From Zobellella maritima (GTDB taxonomy: Bacteria > Pseudomonadota > Gammaproteobacteria > Enterobacterales > Aeromonadaceae): a stretch of 64,000 bases of DNA. The first letter of the stretch is position 1. Each line of letters starts with the position of its first letter. The stretch is taken from contig NZ_QCZE01000006.1 in assembly GCF_003075035.1 (NCBI RefSeq), forward strand, positions 45,293 to 109,292. The letters run 5' to 3'. The notes under the pieces were generated by a model. That model was not told the origin of the DNA and did no database searches. It saw only the letters and a program-made list of their open reading frames with translations. This document shows positions 42,975-53,928 of the stretch, one piece after another. The position numbers and the translations under genes are program-made.

Positions 42975-44747
42975 TCAGCCGTCGGCCATGCGATGGCGGG
43001 CAAGGTGCTCGGCAAAGGCGTCCGCCCCCATAAAGCCGGTTATCCGGCTGCCCGCCGGTTCTTCTCCATGCTTGTCGAAGAACACCAGGGTCGGCAGACC
43101 CAGCACCTTGAGTTCATTGAGCAGCTCGATGTCATCCGTGTCATTCCCGGTCACGTCCGCCTGCAGCAGATGCATCTGCTGTAGGCGTTGCTGTACTCCC
43201 GGCTGACTGAAGGTCTTGTGCTCAAAGTCCTTGCAGGCCACGCACCAGTCGGCATACAGGTCAACCATCACCGTTTTACCCTGCTCCCGGGCAAAAGCCA
43301 GCTGCAGGGCCAGATCGTCGACGGTCTTGATGCGGGTAAAGCCGACCGGCTGGCCGGCGGGCTCCGGCTTTTGCAGTTGCTGCCAGCCAGACAATAGGGT
43401 CAGGGCAAGGCCGGCAGTCAGTCCGAGCGTGATGGCGGAACGCAGTGCCGACAGGGCGCGGCGCCGGTTCTGATGATAGAGGTAGCCAATCAGCATCAGC
43501 GCCAGCGCCAGCCAGAGCCAGACAATTAGCGAGTCGGACAGCAGCCGGGCCAGCAGGAGAATGGCCACCGCCAGCAAGCCAAAGCCAAACAGGGCCTTGA
43601 CCTGGTGCATCCAGGCGCCGGCCCTGGGCAACAGCTTGCCGCCACTGGTGCCGAGGATGAGCAGCGGCACCCCCATGCCGAGGCTGAGGGCATACAGCAC
43701 CAGGCCGCCGAGTACCAGATCGCCGCTATGGGCGACATAGAGCAGGGCACCGGAGAGCGGCGCCGTGGTGCAGGGGGAGCAGACCAGCCCAGAGATCATG
43801 CCCATGGCGGCGACGCCCGGCGTGGAGCCGCCGCGCTGGCGATTGGCCAGCCCGGCTAGCCGGGTTTGCAGGTGGTTGGGCAGACGCAGTTCATAGAGTC
43901 CGAACATAGACAGCGCCAGCATGCCAAACAGCAGCGCCAGGATCACCAGCACCAGGGGATGCTGAAATGCTGCCTGGGCCTGCAGGCCGATGGAGGCGAC
44001 TACCAGGCCGAGCAGGGTGTAGGTCAGGGCCATGCCCTGTACATACACGAAGGACAGCCACAATGCCCGAGCAGTGCTTAGCCGACCGCTGCCGGCGATA
44101 ATACCGGTGAGTATCGGATACATGGGAAAGACGCAAGGGGTAAAGGCCAGACCGATTCCCAGTAACAGGAAGACACCCATGTTGAGCCAGACACCCTGGC
44201 TGCTCAGGGTGGCGGCGAGCAGGCCTTGTTCGCTGGCATCGAAGCGGGTATCGACCGGTGAGCCTTTACCGGCGGCCGTGGGAATGGCTCGGTTCCCGTC
44301 GGCAACGGCATCAAGTGCTATGTCGAGTCGTTCAGGTGGGTAGCAGAGACCCGTAGTACATCCCTGATAAGCGAAGCTGACCCTGGCCTCGGCATCAACA
44401 TTTTCCAGCGGCAAGCGGAGCTGCAGGTTCTGGTAATAGACCTGGCTCTTGCCAAAGTATTCATCCTCGTGGGGGGTGCCTTCCGGCAGCAGCCACTGAC
44501 CCAGCTCGGCCCCTTCCGTACTCAGTGAAATACTGTGGCGATAGAGATAATAATCGGGTTCAATATCAACATGGATAACCAGCTGGCCGTTCTGTTGCCA
44601 GCTGTCGACCCTGAACGCCTGCTCCACCCGCAGGAAGGCGTCTTGCACCGGGGCACTGTTGCCCGCGGCAAGCCGCTCCAGCAGACCGGCGCTGGCGGGA
44701 CTGGCCAACAAGCAACAGACTAAAAGAATATGAATTCTGTGTAACAT
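42975..44747 (-). CDS. dsbD: Thiol:disulfide interchange protein DsbD
   Basis: A 590-residue protein carrying electrons from cytoplasmic thioredoxin to the periplasm. It has a signal peptide (to about residue 20), a periplasmic alpha domain with the redox pair in GCTTGLCYPP, eight membrane segments with the CVFPMYPIL and SGLVCSPCTTAPL cysteines, and a C-terminal thioredoxin domain with VDLYADWCVACKDFE. Start 44747 has AGGTGG upstream and gives a proper signal peptide. It would keep DsbC/DsbG-type isomerases reduced. Confidence 0.96.
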   Translation of the reverse strand: MLHRIHILLVCCLLASPASAGLLERLAAGNSAPVQDAFLRVEQAFRVDSWQQNGQLVIHVDIEPDYYLYRHSISLSTEGAELGQWLLPEGTPHEDEYFGKSQVYYQNLQLRLPLENVDAEARVSFAYQGCTTGLCYPPERLDIALDAVADGNRAIPTAAGKGSPVDTRFDASEQGLLAATLSSQGVWLNMGVFLLLGIGLAFTPCVFPMYPILTGIIAGSGRLSTARALWLSFVYVQGMALTYTLLGLVVASIGLQAQAAFQHPLVLVILALLFGMLALSMFGLYELRLPNHLQTRLAGLANRQRGGSTPGVAAMGMISGLVCSPCTTAPLSGALLYVAHSGDLVLGGLVLYALSLGMGVPLLILGTSGGKLLPRAGAWMHQVKALFGFGLLAVAILLLARLLSDSLIVWLWLALALMLIGYLYHQNRRRALSALRSAITLGLTAGLALTLLSGWQQLQKPEPAGQPVGFTRIKTVDDLALQLAFAREQGKTVMVDLYADWCVACKDFEHKTFSQPGVQQRLQQMHLLQADVTGNDTDDIELLNELKVLGLPTLVFFDKHGEEPAGSRITGFMGADAFAEHLARHRMADG

Positions 44748-44938
44748 CGGATATCCACCTGGCATTACGTTGACCGCTCGCTTGGCACCAGTATCTTGGA
44801 TTTATCATAGCTATGCAGTTGTCTGCTGCATTGACTGGGCTCATGAAAGCTGGAGGAGTTGATCAACAGCGGCATTGCGGGAGCCAGCCCAAGCTTGGTC
44901 GCACCCTGTTGGGATGGCGGCAAAATCATGAACAGTAA

Positions 44939-44953
44939 CGGGACGCACCCTAA
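44939..44953. repeat. Second copy of CGGGACGCACCCTAA
   Basis: Identical to 26926-26940. The partner arm of the palindrome seen there is absent here, though GGTCGCACCCTGTT lies 40 bases away in the same orientation. It may be the end of a lost mobile element. Confidence 0.45.
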
Positions 44954-45024
44954 TATACCCCGGGAAGCAAACAAGATCACTCGTCGGCATTGGCCGGGGC
45001 GCATACCAGTGGGAGAGATTTTTG

Positions 45025-45051
45025 CTTGAAAGTGGTGCGCTTTGCCCCCAT
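45025..45051 (+). promoter_or_regulatory. Sigma-32 (heat-shock) promoter of fxsA
   Basis: CTTGAA (45025-45030), 15 bases, then CCCCAT (45046-45051) followed by TTTA: a near-perfect RpoH promoter, ending 51 bases before the fxsA start. Confidence 0.8.
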
Positions 45052-45102
45052 TTTATTACCCTTAACCCGAATAAAGCCGAAACCGGCGTGATGAGGTAAC
45101 GA

Positions 45103-45591
45103 GTGGGTAAAGTGTTTTTGTTATTTGTCGGCATGACCTTGCTGGAAATTTTTGTATTTATCCAGGTAGGCTCGGCCATCGGCGCCTGGACCACCATCGC
45201 CTTGATCATCCTGACCGCCCTGGCGGGTATTAACCTGGTGCGTCATCAGGGGCTGAAAACCATGATGGATGCCCAACAAAAGATGAACCGGGGGGAGGCG
45301 CCGGCACAGGAAATGTTGTCTGGCCTGATGCTGGGGGTCAGCGGACTCTTGCTGCTGATCCCGGGGTTTGTTTCCGACCTCGTCGGTCTGGCGCTGTTGC
45401 TGCCTCCGGTGCGTGAGCGGCTGGCAACCCGATTGATAGGGAATGCCCAGGTTCATATGCGTCAGGGGCGGACCTTTACCCATGCGGAGTACCATTACAC
45501 CGAACAAGGGGTTGAGCGCCCCGGCATCAAACGTCATCCTCAGGATCAAGGCTCTACCTTTGAAGGCGACTACCAGCGCAAGGACGACTAA
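45103..45591 (+). CDS. fxsA: FxsA family membrane protein
   Basis: A 162-residue inner-membrane protein with three to four hydrophobic segments and the family features VGMTLLEIFVFIQVGSAIGA, GINLVRHQGLKTMMDAQ and LLLIPGFVSDLVGL. FxsA overproduction relieves F-plasmid exclusion of phage T7 in E. coli; its normal role is unknown. It starts at GTG with GAGG 6-9 bases upstream. Location ahead of groESL is conserved, and a sigma-32 promoter precedes it. Confidence 0.92.
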   Translation: MGKVFLLFVGMTLLEIFVFIQVGSAIGAWTTIALIILTALAGINLVRHQGLKTMMDAQQKMNRGEAPAQEMLSGLMLGVSGLLLLIPGFVSDLVGLALLLPPVRERLATRLIGNAQVHMRQGRTFTHAEYHYTEQGVERPGIKRHPQDQGSTFEGDYQRKDD

Positions 45592-45608
45592 TCCTGTATT
45601 GGCAAGCC

Positions 45609-46961
45609 TCAGGCCAGCGGGTGCTTGATCTGCCAGGGAAAGCGCTGCCAGGCGAACAGACAGGCAATCAGTCCCGCCAGCATGTTCGCCAGCAGTATGC
45701 CCGTAAAAATGCCTGGTTCGCCACTCCAGCCGGCACCCAGCCAGGCCAGGGGCAGCAACAGGCCAAATAGTCGCAGGCCGTTCAGCATCAGCGAAATCAC
45801 CGATACCCGCAGACCGTTCAGGGCCGAGGACAGCAACATAAAACAGCCCTGCAGGCCGTAGCCGAGCGGTACCAGCCGCAGATACAGGGTGATATGTCGG
45901 GCCACCACGTCGCTGTCGGTAAAGGCCCTGGCAATCAGAGGCGCCAGCAACCACAGCAAGGCAAATACCAGCATTTGAAAGCCCAGGGCGAAACGCATGC
46001 TCATCAGCAGGGCGGTGCGACTGCGCTCGTGCAGGCCGGCTCCGGTATTCTGTGAGATAAAGGGCGCGAGGACCGAGCTGAGCGCCATCATCACGATCAA
46101 TACCAAGGCCTCCACCCGGGAGGCGGCACCATAGGCGGCCACCACCTCCGTTCCCAGACCGGCCAGTACCGTCATCAGCAGGGCGGTGGCGATGGGATTG
46201 AGCATGTTGGTAAAAGAGGCGGGGATGGCCACATGCAACAGCTGACGCCAATGGGCAAGCAGTACCGGCAGGGGAGACAGGCGCCAGATCAGCAGGCGTT
46301 CACGGGTCTGCAGCAGATACATGCCCACCAGCATGGCCATCAGCCAGGAGCAGGCTGAGGCAATGGCCGCGCCGCGAATACCCAGTTCGGGAAAGGGGCC
46401 CAGCCCGAAGATTAGCAGGGGGTCGAGCAGGCCGTTGACCAGTCCGGCCACCGTCATCACCAGGCTGGGAGTGCGGGTATCGCCGGTGGCCCGAATCGCC
46501 GCATTGCCGACCATCGGCAGGATCAGCATGGGCACCGCCAGATACCAGATCAGCATATATTCATGGATAAGCCCGATCAGTGAGGCTCCGGCACCCAAGG
46601 CGCGGAACAGGGGATCTATGGTGCCGGCGCCGGCGAATGCCAGCAGGCTGACCAGCAACACCGACAACAGCAGGCTGTGGCTGGTGAATTGGGCCGCCTG
46701 GCGCTGGTTGCCGGCACCCAGCGCCTGCCCCAGGTTGGCAGACAGGCCCGCCCCCAGGCCCATCGCCAGCGATGTCACTACAAAGGTGACCGGAAAGGTG
46801 AAGCTCACCGCCGCCAGTGCCTCTGTACCCAGCAGCCCGATAAAGAAGGTGTCGACCAGGTTGAACGCCAGGATGGCGACGATGCCCAGCGCCATGGGTC
46901 CTGTCATCCTGGCCAGCTGCGGGCCTATGGGCGCGGTAAGCAGGGAGTTTTGTCGTGCCAC
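45609..46961 (-). CDS. MATE family efflux transporter
   Basis: A 450-residue protein with 12 hydrophobic segments and MATE features in both halves: NLVDTFFIGLLGTEALAAVSF near 34-54 and ASRVEALVLIVMMALSSVLAPFISQNTGAG near 281-310 in two blocks. MATE pumps export cationic drugs using Na+ or H+; substrate unknown. It starts at GTG with AAGAGAG about 9 bases upstream. It is convergent with fxsA. Confidence 0.9.
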   Translation of the reverse strand: MARQNSLLTAPIGPQLARMTGPMALGIVAILAFNLVDTFFIGLLGTEALAAVSFTFPVTFVVTSLAMGLGAGLSANLGQALGAGNQRQAAQFTSHSLLLSVLLVSLLAFAGAGTIDPLFRALGAGASLIGLIHEYMLIWYLAVPMLILPMVGNAAIRATGDTRTPSLVMTVAGLVNGLLDPLLIFGLGPFPELGIRGAAIASACSWLMAMLVGMYLLQTRERLLIWRLSPLPVLLAHWRQLLHVAIPASFTNMLNPIATALLMTVLAGLGTEVVAAYGAASRVEALVLIVMMALSSVLAPFISQNTGAGLHERSRTALLMSMRFALGFQMLVFALLWLLAPLIARAFTDSDVVARHITLYLRLVPLGYGLQGCFMLLSSALNGLRVSVISLMLNGLRLFGLLLPLAWLGAGWSGEPGIFTGILLANMLAGLIACLFAWQRFPWQIKHPLA

Positions 46962-47060
46962 TCGGACTCTCTTGATTGAACGCGGGTCATGGCCGCGTAA
47001 GGGTGGCGGCTATGATAACGCCCCGCTGGAGCAAAATTTAAAAAATTTTGGGTTCTACCC

Positions 47061-47089
47061 CTTGAAGGGGAAAAAAGCGCTCCCATATA
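47061..47089 (+). promoter_or_regulatory. Sigma-32 promoter of groESL
   Basis: CCCCTTGAA then 15 bases and CCCATATA, 76 bases ahead of groES: a standard RpoH promoter. Confidence 0.92.
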
Positions 47090-47164
47090 AAGGGTCAACG
47101 GAACAGTTTGCGGCCTTGGGCCGTTTATCTCACAAGGTAACAACACTCATCAGGAGAGTTATCG

Positions 47165-47458
47165 ATGAACATTCGTCCATTGCACGATCGTGTCATTATC
47201 AAGCGTATTGAAGCCGAATCCAAATCTGCCGGTGGTATCGTACTGACCGGCTCCGCCGCCGAGAAATCTACCCGTGGTGAAGTCCTGGCGGTCGGTAATG
47301 GCCGGACCCTGGATAGCGGTGAAGTGAAGCCTATGTCCGTCAAGGTTGGCGACCAGGTTATTTTCAATGAAGGTTTTGGTGTCAAGACCGAGAAGCTGGA
47401 CGGCCAAGAAGTGCTGATCCTGTCTGAGAACGATATCCTGGCTATTGTCGAAGCCTAA
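47165..47458 (+). CDS. groES: Co-chaperonin GroES
   Basis: A 97-residue cap of the GroEL chaperonin: [16 protein letters not shown] at the start, the mobile loop [20 protein letters not shown] split at 21-40, and the C-terminal [13 protein letters not shown]. Followed by groEL after 30 bases. Confidence 0.99.
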   Translation: MNIRPLHDRVIIKRIEAESKSAGGIVLTGSAAEKSTRGEVLAVGNGRTLDSGEVKPMSVKVGDQVIFNEGFGVKTEKLDGQEVLILSENDILAIVEA

Positions 47459-49135
<1,677 letters not shown>

Positions 49136-49184
49136 TCCGTCTCATCTCCCCTTTTCCCGGCGTTTGACTGTCGGGAACATCCTA

Positions 49185-49213
49185 ATCCGGGCCCTGGTGG
49201 CCCGGATTTTTTT
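49185..49213 (+). terminator. Terminator of groESL
   Basis: ATCCGGGCC/GGCCCGGAT with a 5-base loop and seven T, 50 bases after the groEL stop. Confidence 0.93.
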
Positions 49214-49399
49214 ATTGATACTTTCTCCGGATCTGAGTATTGATTATATCGGCCTGCTCGCGACTATCATTGGATTGCGATGATGGAATTAAGATTCATA
49301 TGGATCTATGCGATACTGACTCGTTTGAGTGTTATTTTTCAGGCGCGGTTGTTTATTTGTCATTGGCAATAAGACAAATAAAAGCAGGGAGGAGCGGCA

Positions 49400-49903
49400 A
49401 TGAAAGTGATTGGCTTGGTGCTGATACTGCTGGGATGGCAGTTGCAGGCACAGGAGGCAATGGAGCCGGTGGTATTGAGTATTTCGGGTCCGATTATCGA
49501 GCATGGTCAACACCTGGATCGGGTGGATTATACCCTGCGCCAGTTGCAGGCATTTCCGCAGGATAATATCACGACCAGTCATGTCTGGACGCGGCAGCCT
49601 CATACCTATACCGGACCGGCGTTGCAGCAGTTGCTGGCCCCCTTGTTTGCCCATACCACCATAAAAACCCTGACACTCGGCGGATTAAACGGCTACAGCA
49701 TCGCGGTTGACTGGTCGAAGGTGGTACCTTACGACCCCATTCTGGCCTGGCAGGATAATGGCCAGGCAATGAGCCGCAGAAACAAGGGGCCCCTGTGGTT
49801 GATGTTGCCCTTTGATCAGGTGCCCGTGTTGCAGCAGGCCGAATTTACCCACTTGATGGTTTGGCAGCTGCGTCATATCAAAGTCCAAACGGAGATTAAC
49901 TAG
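49400..49903 (+). CDS. Small exported protein with molybdopterin-oxidoreductase-like fold
   Basis: A 167-residue protein with a signal peptide (about 1-17, MKVIGLVLILLGWQLQAQ) and the sequence pattern of single-domain, SUOX-fold-like proteins (YTLRQLQAFPQDNI, TYTGPALQQLLAPL, LTLGGLNGYSIAVDW, KGPLWLMLPFDQ). The usual cofactor Cys is not seen, so it may bind a ligand rather than catalyse. It is two bases ahead of a large GGDEF-EAL protein and is likely its periplasmic partner. GGGAGG lies before the ATG. Confidence 0.6.
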   Translation: MKVIGLVLILLGWQLQAQEAMEPVVLSISGPIIEHGQHLDRVDYTLRQLQAFPQDNITTSHVWTRQPHTYTGPALQQLLAPLFAHTTIKTLTLGGLNGYSIAVDWSKVVPYDPILAWQDNGQAMSRRNKGPLWLMLPFDQVPVLQQAEFTHLMVWQLRHIKVQTEIN

Positions 49904-49905
49904 GC

Positions 49906-51867
49906 GTGCAGATCCCGCTGGTATACTGGTTCAAGAGCAATCAGGTCACTCTTAATTATCTGAAGACAGGCGCGACCCTGCTGCTGCTGGGCATCATGAT
50001 ACTGTTTGCCGTCGGCGCCACCCATACCCTGGTCAAGATACGCGATCATAACAGCCTGCTGGAGCAGAGAGCCTATGACGTCCCCTGGTCGCTGATGCAA
50101 TTGCAGCTGGAAATGGGACGCTTTATCGATGCGGTACGGTTACGGCACTACGGGGCAGTGACCCATGATGAACTGATGCTGCGTTACGATATTCTCTGGA
50201 GTCGTACCCCGGTATTGCTGAGTGGTAAACTCACGGAGGTGTTGGATAGAAGGCCGGACCTGCTGCAATTGGTGCAACAGATTGAAAACCGGGTCCAGGG
50301 GCTGGAGCCACAAGTGGTAAAGCTGTTGCCCAACAGTTCCGACTATCAGACCATCCTGATCGAGCTGATTCCCTATTTCGAGCCTTTGTCTCAGACGGTA
50401 ACCGCGACCATGCAGAACAATGTGCGGTTTTATAACGAGTATGATCAGGCCTATCGGGCCCTGAGCCAGCGGCTCAATATCCAGGTGGCCAGTCTGTTCG
50501 TCAGCGTGATCCTGCTGCTGCTGCTGCTGTTGCGAGAACACCTCCGTCACCAGCAGCAGCAGCTGAAAGATCCGCTGACCCAGCTGGCCAACAGGGCAGC
50601 AGCCCAGCGGCGGCTGAACCTGCTGATCGGACGGGCGGTGCCCTTTAGTGTGACCCTGATAAAAATACGGCAATTTGGTGATATCAATCGTAAATTCGGT
50701 TTTGAATTCGGTGACGAGCTGTTACAGGCGGTGGCCTGCCGGGTGTCAGAATCTTTGTCCGCCAATGAGTACCTTGCCCGCCTGGAGCGGGATGAGTTCC
50801 TGCTGGTAGCCGAGGGACTGGTTGAACTGGAAGAGGTCAGGGCCCAGGTTTCCCGGATCCGCGAAGCCATCGGCCGTCGACAGAGTATTATGGAGCATGA
50901 TTTTTACCTGCAGCCCATGATCGGGGTTGCCCTGTACCCCTCGGATGCGGGTACCGCGGTCGAGCTGGTCTCCCACGCGGAAATCGCGTTGGATTTGTGC
51001 CGTCGGCAGCAGGCACCGTATGTCTTTTTTGACCCCTCCCTGCTGAAAGAAATCACCCGTACCCGGCAGCTGGCCACCGATCTGATCGTCGCCATGGAAA
51101 ACCACAGCCTGACACTGAGCTATCAACCTGTGATCGAGCTGGGATCGGGCCGGTGCACAGGGCTGGAGGCCCTGTGTCACTGGCACCACCCCGAATTTGG
51201 GGTGATTACCCAGCCGGAGCTGCTACGGGTGGCCGAACAGTTTCAATTGTCGGAACGCCTGGTCAACTGGGTCTTGCGGCTTTCCTGCCGGTATCTGTGC
51301 AACTGGCACCAGCAGGGATATCGACAGCTGACTTTGGTCTTGAAGATCCCCCCGTCGGTGTTTCGCCAGGAACTGTTGGCGGCGATCCGGGACGAGTTGA
51401 AGCAGGCCGGCTTGAAACCGCAGGATCTGGTGCTGGAAGTGACCGAGGAGACCCTGGCGCAGGATATTCCGGGCACGATGGTGTTAATGGATACTTTTGC
51501 CCGGCACGGCATCCGCCTGATCCTGGATGGCTTCGGCAGCGGCCTCTCTTCCCTGGGGCAGCTATCCCGCGCACCCTTCGACTGGTTAAAGATTGATACC
51601 GGTTTTATGTCTGGCATCGAACATCCGGGTCCGGCCCGTCATCAGCTGGGTAATTTGATTGCCATCGGGCAGGTACTGAACCTGCCGTTGATTTGTGATG
51701 GCGTGGTGTCGGAGCATCAGCGGCAGGTGCTCGGCGAGCTTAGCCGGGAGTTAATGATACAGGGGGAGCTGGTCACTCGCCCCCTGCCGGCACTGGAGGT
51801 TCAGGCCTGGCTGAAAAAGCATGGCACAGCGCCAGGCGGTGGCCTGAGGGCAGCGACACCCGCCTAA
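49906..51867 (+). CDS. Membrane GGDEF-EAL protein with degenerate active sites
   Basis: A 653-residue protein: membrane segment near 20-44, a periplasmic helical region to about 185, second membrane segment near 187-207, GGDEF domain about 220-380 and EAL domain about 385-640. The GGDEF site reads RLERDEF, so the GG needed for c-di-GMP synthesis is gone. In the EAL domain EAL is kept, but the usual vNLS Asn reads K (LVLKIPPS), DDFG is DGFG and AEGVE is CDGVV; several metal ligands are lost. It is probably a receptor or scaffold, not an enzyme. The start is GTG. It is coupled to the upstream periplasmic gene. Confidence 0.85.
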   Translation: MQIPLVYWFKSNQVTLNYLKTGATLLLLGIMILFAVGATHTLVKIRDHNSLLEQRAYDVPWSLMQLQLEMGRFIDAVRLRHYGAVTHDELMLRYDILWSRTPVLLSGKLTEVLDRRPDLLQLVQQIENRVQGLEPQVVKLLPNSSDYQTILIELIPYFEPLSQTVTATMQNNVRFYNEYDQAYRALSQRLNIQVASLFVSVILLLLLLLREHLRHQQQQLKDPLTQLANRAAAQRRLNLLIGRAVPFSVTLIKIRQFGDINRKFGFEFGDELLQAVACRVSESLSANEYLARLERDEFLLVAEGLVELEEVRAQVSRIREAIGRRQSIMEHDFYLQPMIGVALYPSDAGTAVELVSHAEIALDLCRRQQAPYVFFDPSLLKEITRTRQLATDLIVAMENHSLTLSYQPVIELGSGRCTGLEALCHWHHPEFGVITQPELLRVAEQFQLSERLVNWVLRLSCRYLCNWHQQGYRQLTLVLKIPPSVFRQELLAAIRDELKQAGLKPQDLVLEVTEETLAQDIPGTMVLMDTFARHGIRLILDGFGSGLSSLGQLSRAPFDWLKIDTGFMSGIEHPGPARHQLGNLIAIGQVLNLPLICDGVVSEHQRQVLGELSRELMIQGELVTRPLPALEVQAWLKKHGTAPGGGLRAATPA

Positions 51868-51891
51868 ATCGCCAGGGGCGAGCGGCCCCGA

Positions 51892-52200
51892 TCAGGACAG
51901 GCGGACAAACTGGTTCAGGGTCGCGGCCAGCAACTGGATCTTGCTGACCATGCGGGCCAGCAGTTTGGCATATTCTTCCTGATCAGCCATTTCCAGCAGT
52001 TCCAGCTCTTCTGCCAGCTCCGCCACGTAGGGCATAAAATGATCCGCGTGGCAGATAAACTGGCTGTCCTCCCGCAACACCGCATTGAATTTGGCCTGAC
52101 CCTTGTCTCGCAGGGCCTGCAATTTCTTATCTGCGTCTATGGCCTGGTGGTACAACTCTTTAATGGTGTCATGCAACTTGGCGGTGACAGAATCGTGCAT
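51892..52200 (-). CDS. Conserved-looking small protein of unknown function
   Basis: A 102-residue, largely helical, acidic protein (MHDSVTAKLHDTIKELYHQ; then LAEELELLEMADQEEYAKLL). No family recognised. It has a strong AAGGAG site and lies 9 bases after the epmB stop in the same direction, so it is co-transcribed with epmB. Confidence 0.6.
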   Translation of the reverse strand: MHDSVTAKLHDTIKELYHQAIDADKKLQALRDKGQAKFNAVLREDSQFICHADHFMPYVAELAEELELLEMADQEEYAKLLARMVSKIQLLAATLNQFVRLS

Positions 52201-52209
52201 TGGTGCTCC

Positions 52210-53238
52210 TTAACGGGGTTCGAGGCCGAGATCGATGGGTGTTTTACTGTTTTCCCCACCGATTTCCCGCACCAGCCTGGGCATCAGGAAACCAGGCAGG
52301 CGTGCCAACAGCAAGGCCATGAGGTGTTTGGCCTGTTTGTCGTCGACGGCAAAATGGGCGGCGCCTTCGACCTTGTCCAGTTGATGCAAATAATAAGGTA
52401 AAACGCCGGCTTCAAACAATCGTTCAGACAGCTGGACCAGAATGTCTGCATCATCATTGACGCCGGCCAGCAATACACTCTGGTTGAGCAGGGTAATGCC
52501 GGCGTGGCGCCAGTCCCGGCACAGGGCTGCCAGTTTTTCATCTATTTCCCTGGCATGGTTGATATGCAGCACCATGACGGCTTGCAGCCGGCTATTGGCC
52601 AGGCGAGCCCTTAACGTGTCGGTCAGGCGGCTCGGAATCACCACCGGCAGCCGGGTATGAATTCGCAGCCGCTTGATGTGGGGAATGGCTTCCAGCTCGT
52701 CGAGCAAGACGGACAGCTGCCGATCGTTGGCCATCAGCGGATCGCCGCCGGAGAGGATCACCTCGTTGATCTCGGGATCGTGGCGGATATAGTCCAAGGC
52801 CTGTTGCCGGCCGGCCCTGTCGGGGCTGTTGTCGCCATAGGGAAAATGGCGGCGGAAACAGTAACGGCAATTGACGGCACAACCGCCGCGCAGCACCAAT
52901 AGTACCCGCGAGCGGTATTTGTGCAACAGGCCGGGCAGGGCGCTGTCGTGTTCTGCCAGCGGATCCCGGACATATCCGGGAACCTGCCGAAATTCTTCGG
53001 CCAGGGGCAGCACCTGGCGCAGCAGGGGATCCCGGGCATTGCCTTTTTCCATCTTGTCGGCAAAGGGACGGGGAACCCGCATGGGGAACAGACGACGGGC
53101 GGCCAGTCCGGCCTGCCAGGGAGCCGGGTCCAGATCCAGGTAAGCCAGCAGTTGTTCAGGGGTGGTGAAGGCCTGGGCAAGCTCTTTTTGCCAGTTAATA
53201 TGTAAATCTTCACCGTTTAGGGGTATCATTGCCGGCAT
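52210..53238 (-). CDS. epmB: EF-P beta-lysylation protein EpmB
   Basis: A 342-residue radical-SAM lysine 2,3-aminomutase homolog that makes (R)-beta-lysine for EF-P. The cluster motif is [28 protein letters not shown] and [16 protein letters not shown] follow. The Start was set at ATG 53238; TTG 53247 and ATG 53229 are alternatives. It is divergent from efp with about 33 bases between starts, so each promoter must overlap the other gene. Confidence 0.95.
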   Translation of the reverse strand: MPAMIPLNGEDLHINWQKELAQAFTTPEQLLAYLDLDPAPWQAGLAARRLFPMRVPRPFADKMEKGNARDPLLRQVLPLAEEFRQVPGYVRDPLAEHDSALPGLLHKYRSRVLLVLRGGCAVNCRYCFRRHFPYGDNSPDRAGRQQALDYIRHDPEINEVILSGGDPLMANDRQLSVLLDELEAIPHIKRLRIHTRLPVVIPSRLTDTLRARLANSRLQAVMVLHINHAREIDEKLAALCRDWRHAGITLLNQSVLLAGVNDDADILVQLSERLFEAGVLPYYLHQLDKVEGAAHFAVDDKQAKHLMALLLARLPGFLMPRLVREIGGENSKTPIDLGLEPR

Positions 53239-53271
53239 TTTCTGCAACTCTGTGACATTCTCGAGGGTAAA

Positions 53272-53838
53272 ATGGCCTCTTATAGTACCAATGAATTCCG
53301 ATCCGGCCTAAAGATTATGCTGGATGGCGAGCCTTGTGCCATTATCGAAAACGAATTCGTCAAGCCGGGCAAGGGCCAGGCATTCAACCGGGTAAAGATC
53401 CGTCGCCTGCTTAACGGCAAGGTGCTGGAAAAGACCTTCAAGTCCGGCGACAGTGTGGAAGCGGCGGACGTCATGGATATGGAACTGGCCTATCTGTACA
53501 ACGATGGTGAGTTCTATCATTTCATGAACAACGACACCTTCGAACAGCTGGCTGCCGACGACAAGGCCGTGGGTGATGCCAAGCTGTGGCTGAAAGAGCA
53601 GGATGTGTGCGTACTGACCCTGTGGAACGGCGCCCCTATCTCGGTGACCCCGCCCAATTTCGTTGAACTGGAAGTGGTGGAAACCGATCCGGGTCTGAAA
53701 GGTGATACCGCCGGTACCGGTGGCAAGCCGGCCACCCTGAGCACAGGCGCCGTGGTACGGGTTCCGCTGTTTATTCAGATCGGTGAGGTGCTGAAAATCG
53801 ACACCCGTTCCGGGGAATATGTCTCTCGAGTGAAATAA
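53272..53838 (+). CDS. efp: Elongation factor P
   Basis: A 188-residue factor that frees ribosomes stalled at proline runs. The modified lysine is Lys34 in [10 protein letters not shown], the site of beta-lysylation by EpmA/EpmB, both encoded nearby. C-terminal [17 protein letters not shown] is intact. GAGGG precedes the ATG. Confidence 0.99.
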   Translation: MASYSTNEFRSGLKIMLDGEPCAIIENEFVKPGKGQAFNRVKIRRLLNGKVLEKTFKSGDSVEAADVMDMELAYLYNDGEFYHFMNNDTFEQLAADDKAVGDAKLWLKEQDVCVLTLWNGAPISVTPPNFVELEVVETDPGLKGDTAGTGGKPATLSTGAVVRVPLFIQIGEVLKIDTRSGEYVSRVK

Positions 53839-53857
53839 TCTACTCGTCCTGCCTCTG

Positions 53858-53887
53858 AAAAACGGCGCTTCGGCGCCGTTTTTTTTT
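53858..53887 (+). terminator. Terminator of efp
   Basis: AAAACGGCGC, loop TTCG, GCGCCGTTTT and further T; 20 bases after the efp stop. Confidence 0.93.
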
Positions 53888-53928
53888 GCCCTGGTATTAT
53901 TATTTTTACTGTTGCTGTCTTTTTCTGT

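Larger units (their letters stand above)
44748..45102. other. Gap between dsbD and fxsA with repeat trace and heat-shock promoter
   Basis: No gene. It contains the exact 15-base copy CGGGACGCACCCTAA at 44939-44953, the sigma-32 promoter of fxsA, and on the minus strand a short open frame ending in dsbD's leader that I do not trust as a gene. Confidence 0.6.

Noticed and set aside
44765..45004. Small protein on the minus strand before dsbD
   Set aside because: No ribosome site, overlaps the dsbD leader and contains the repeat copy; composition not protein-like.
49906..51867. Calling the GGDEF-EAL protein CsrD
   Set aside because: Size and degeneracy are similar, but the neighbours (not mreB) and the motif changes differ, so the name is not supported.
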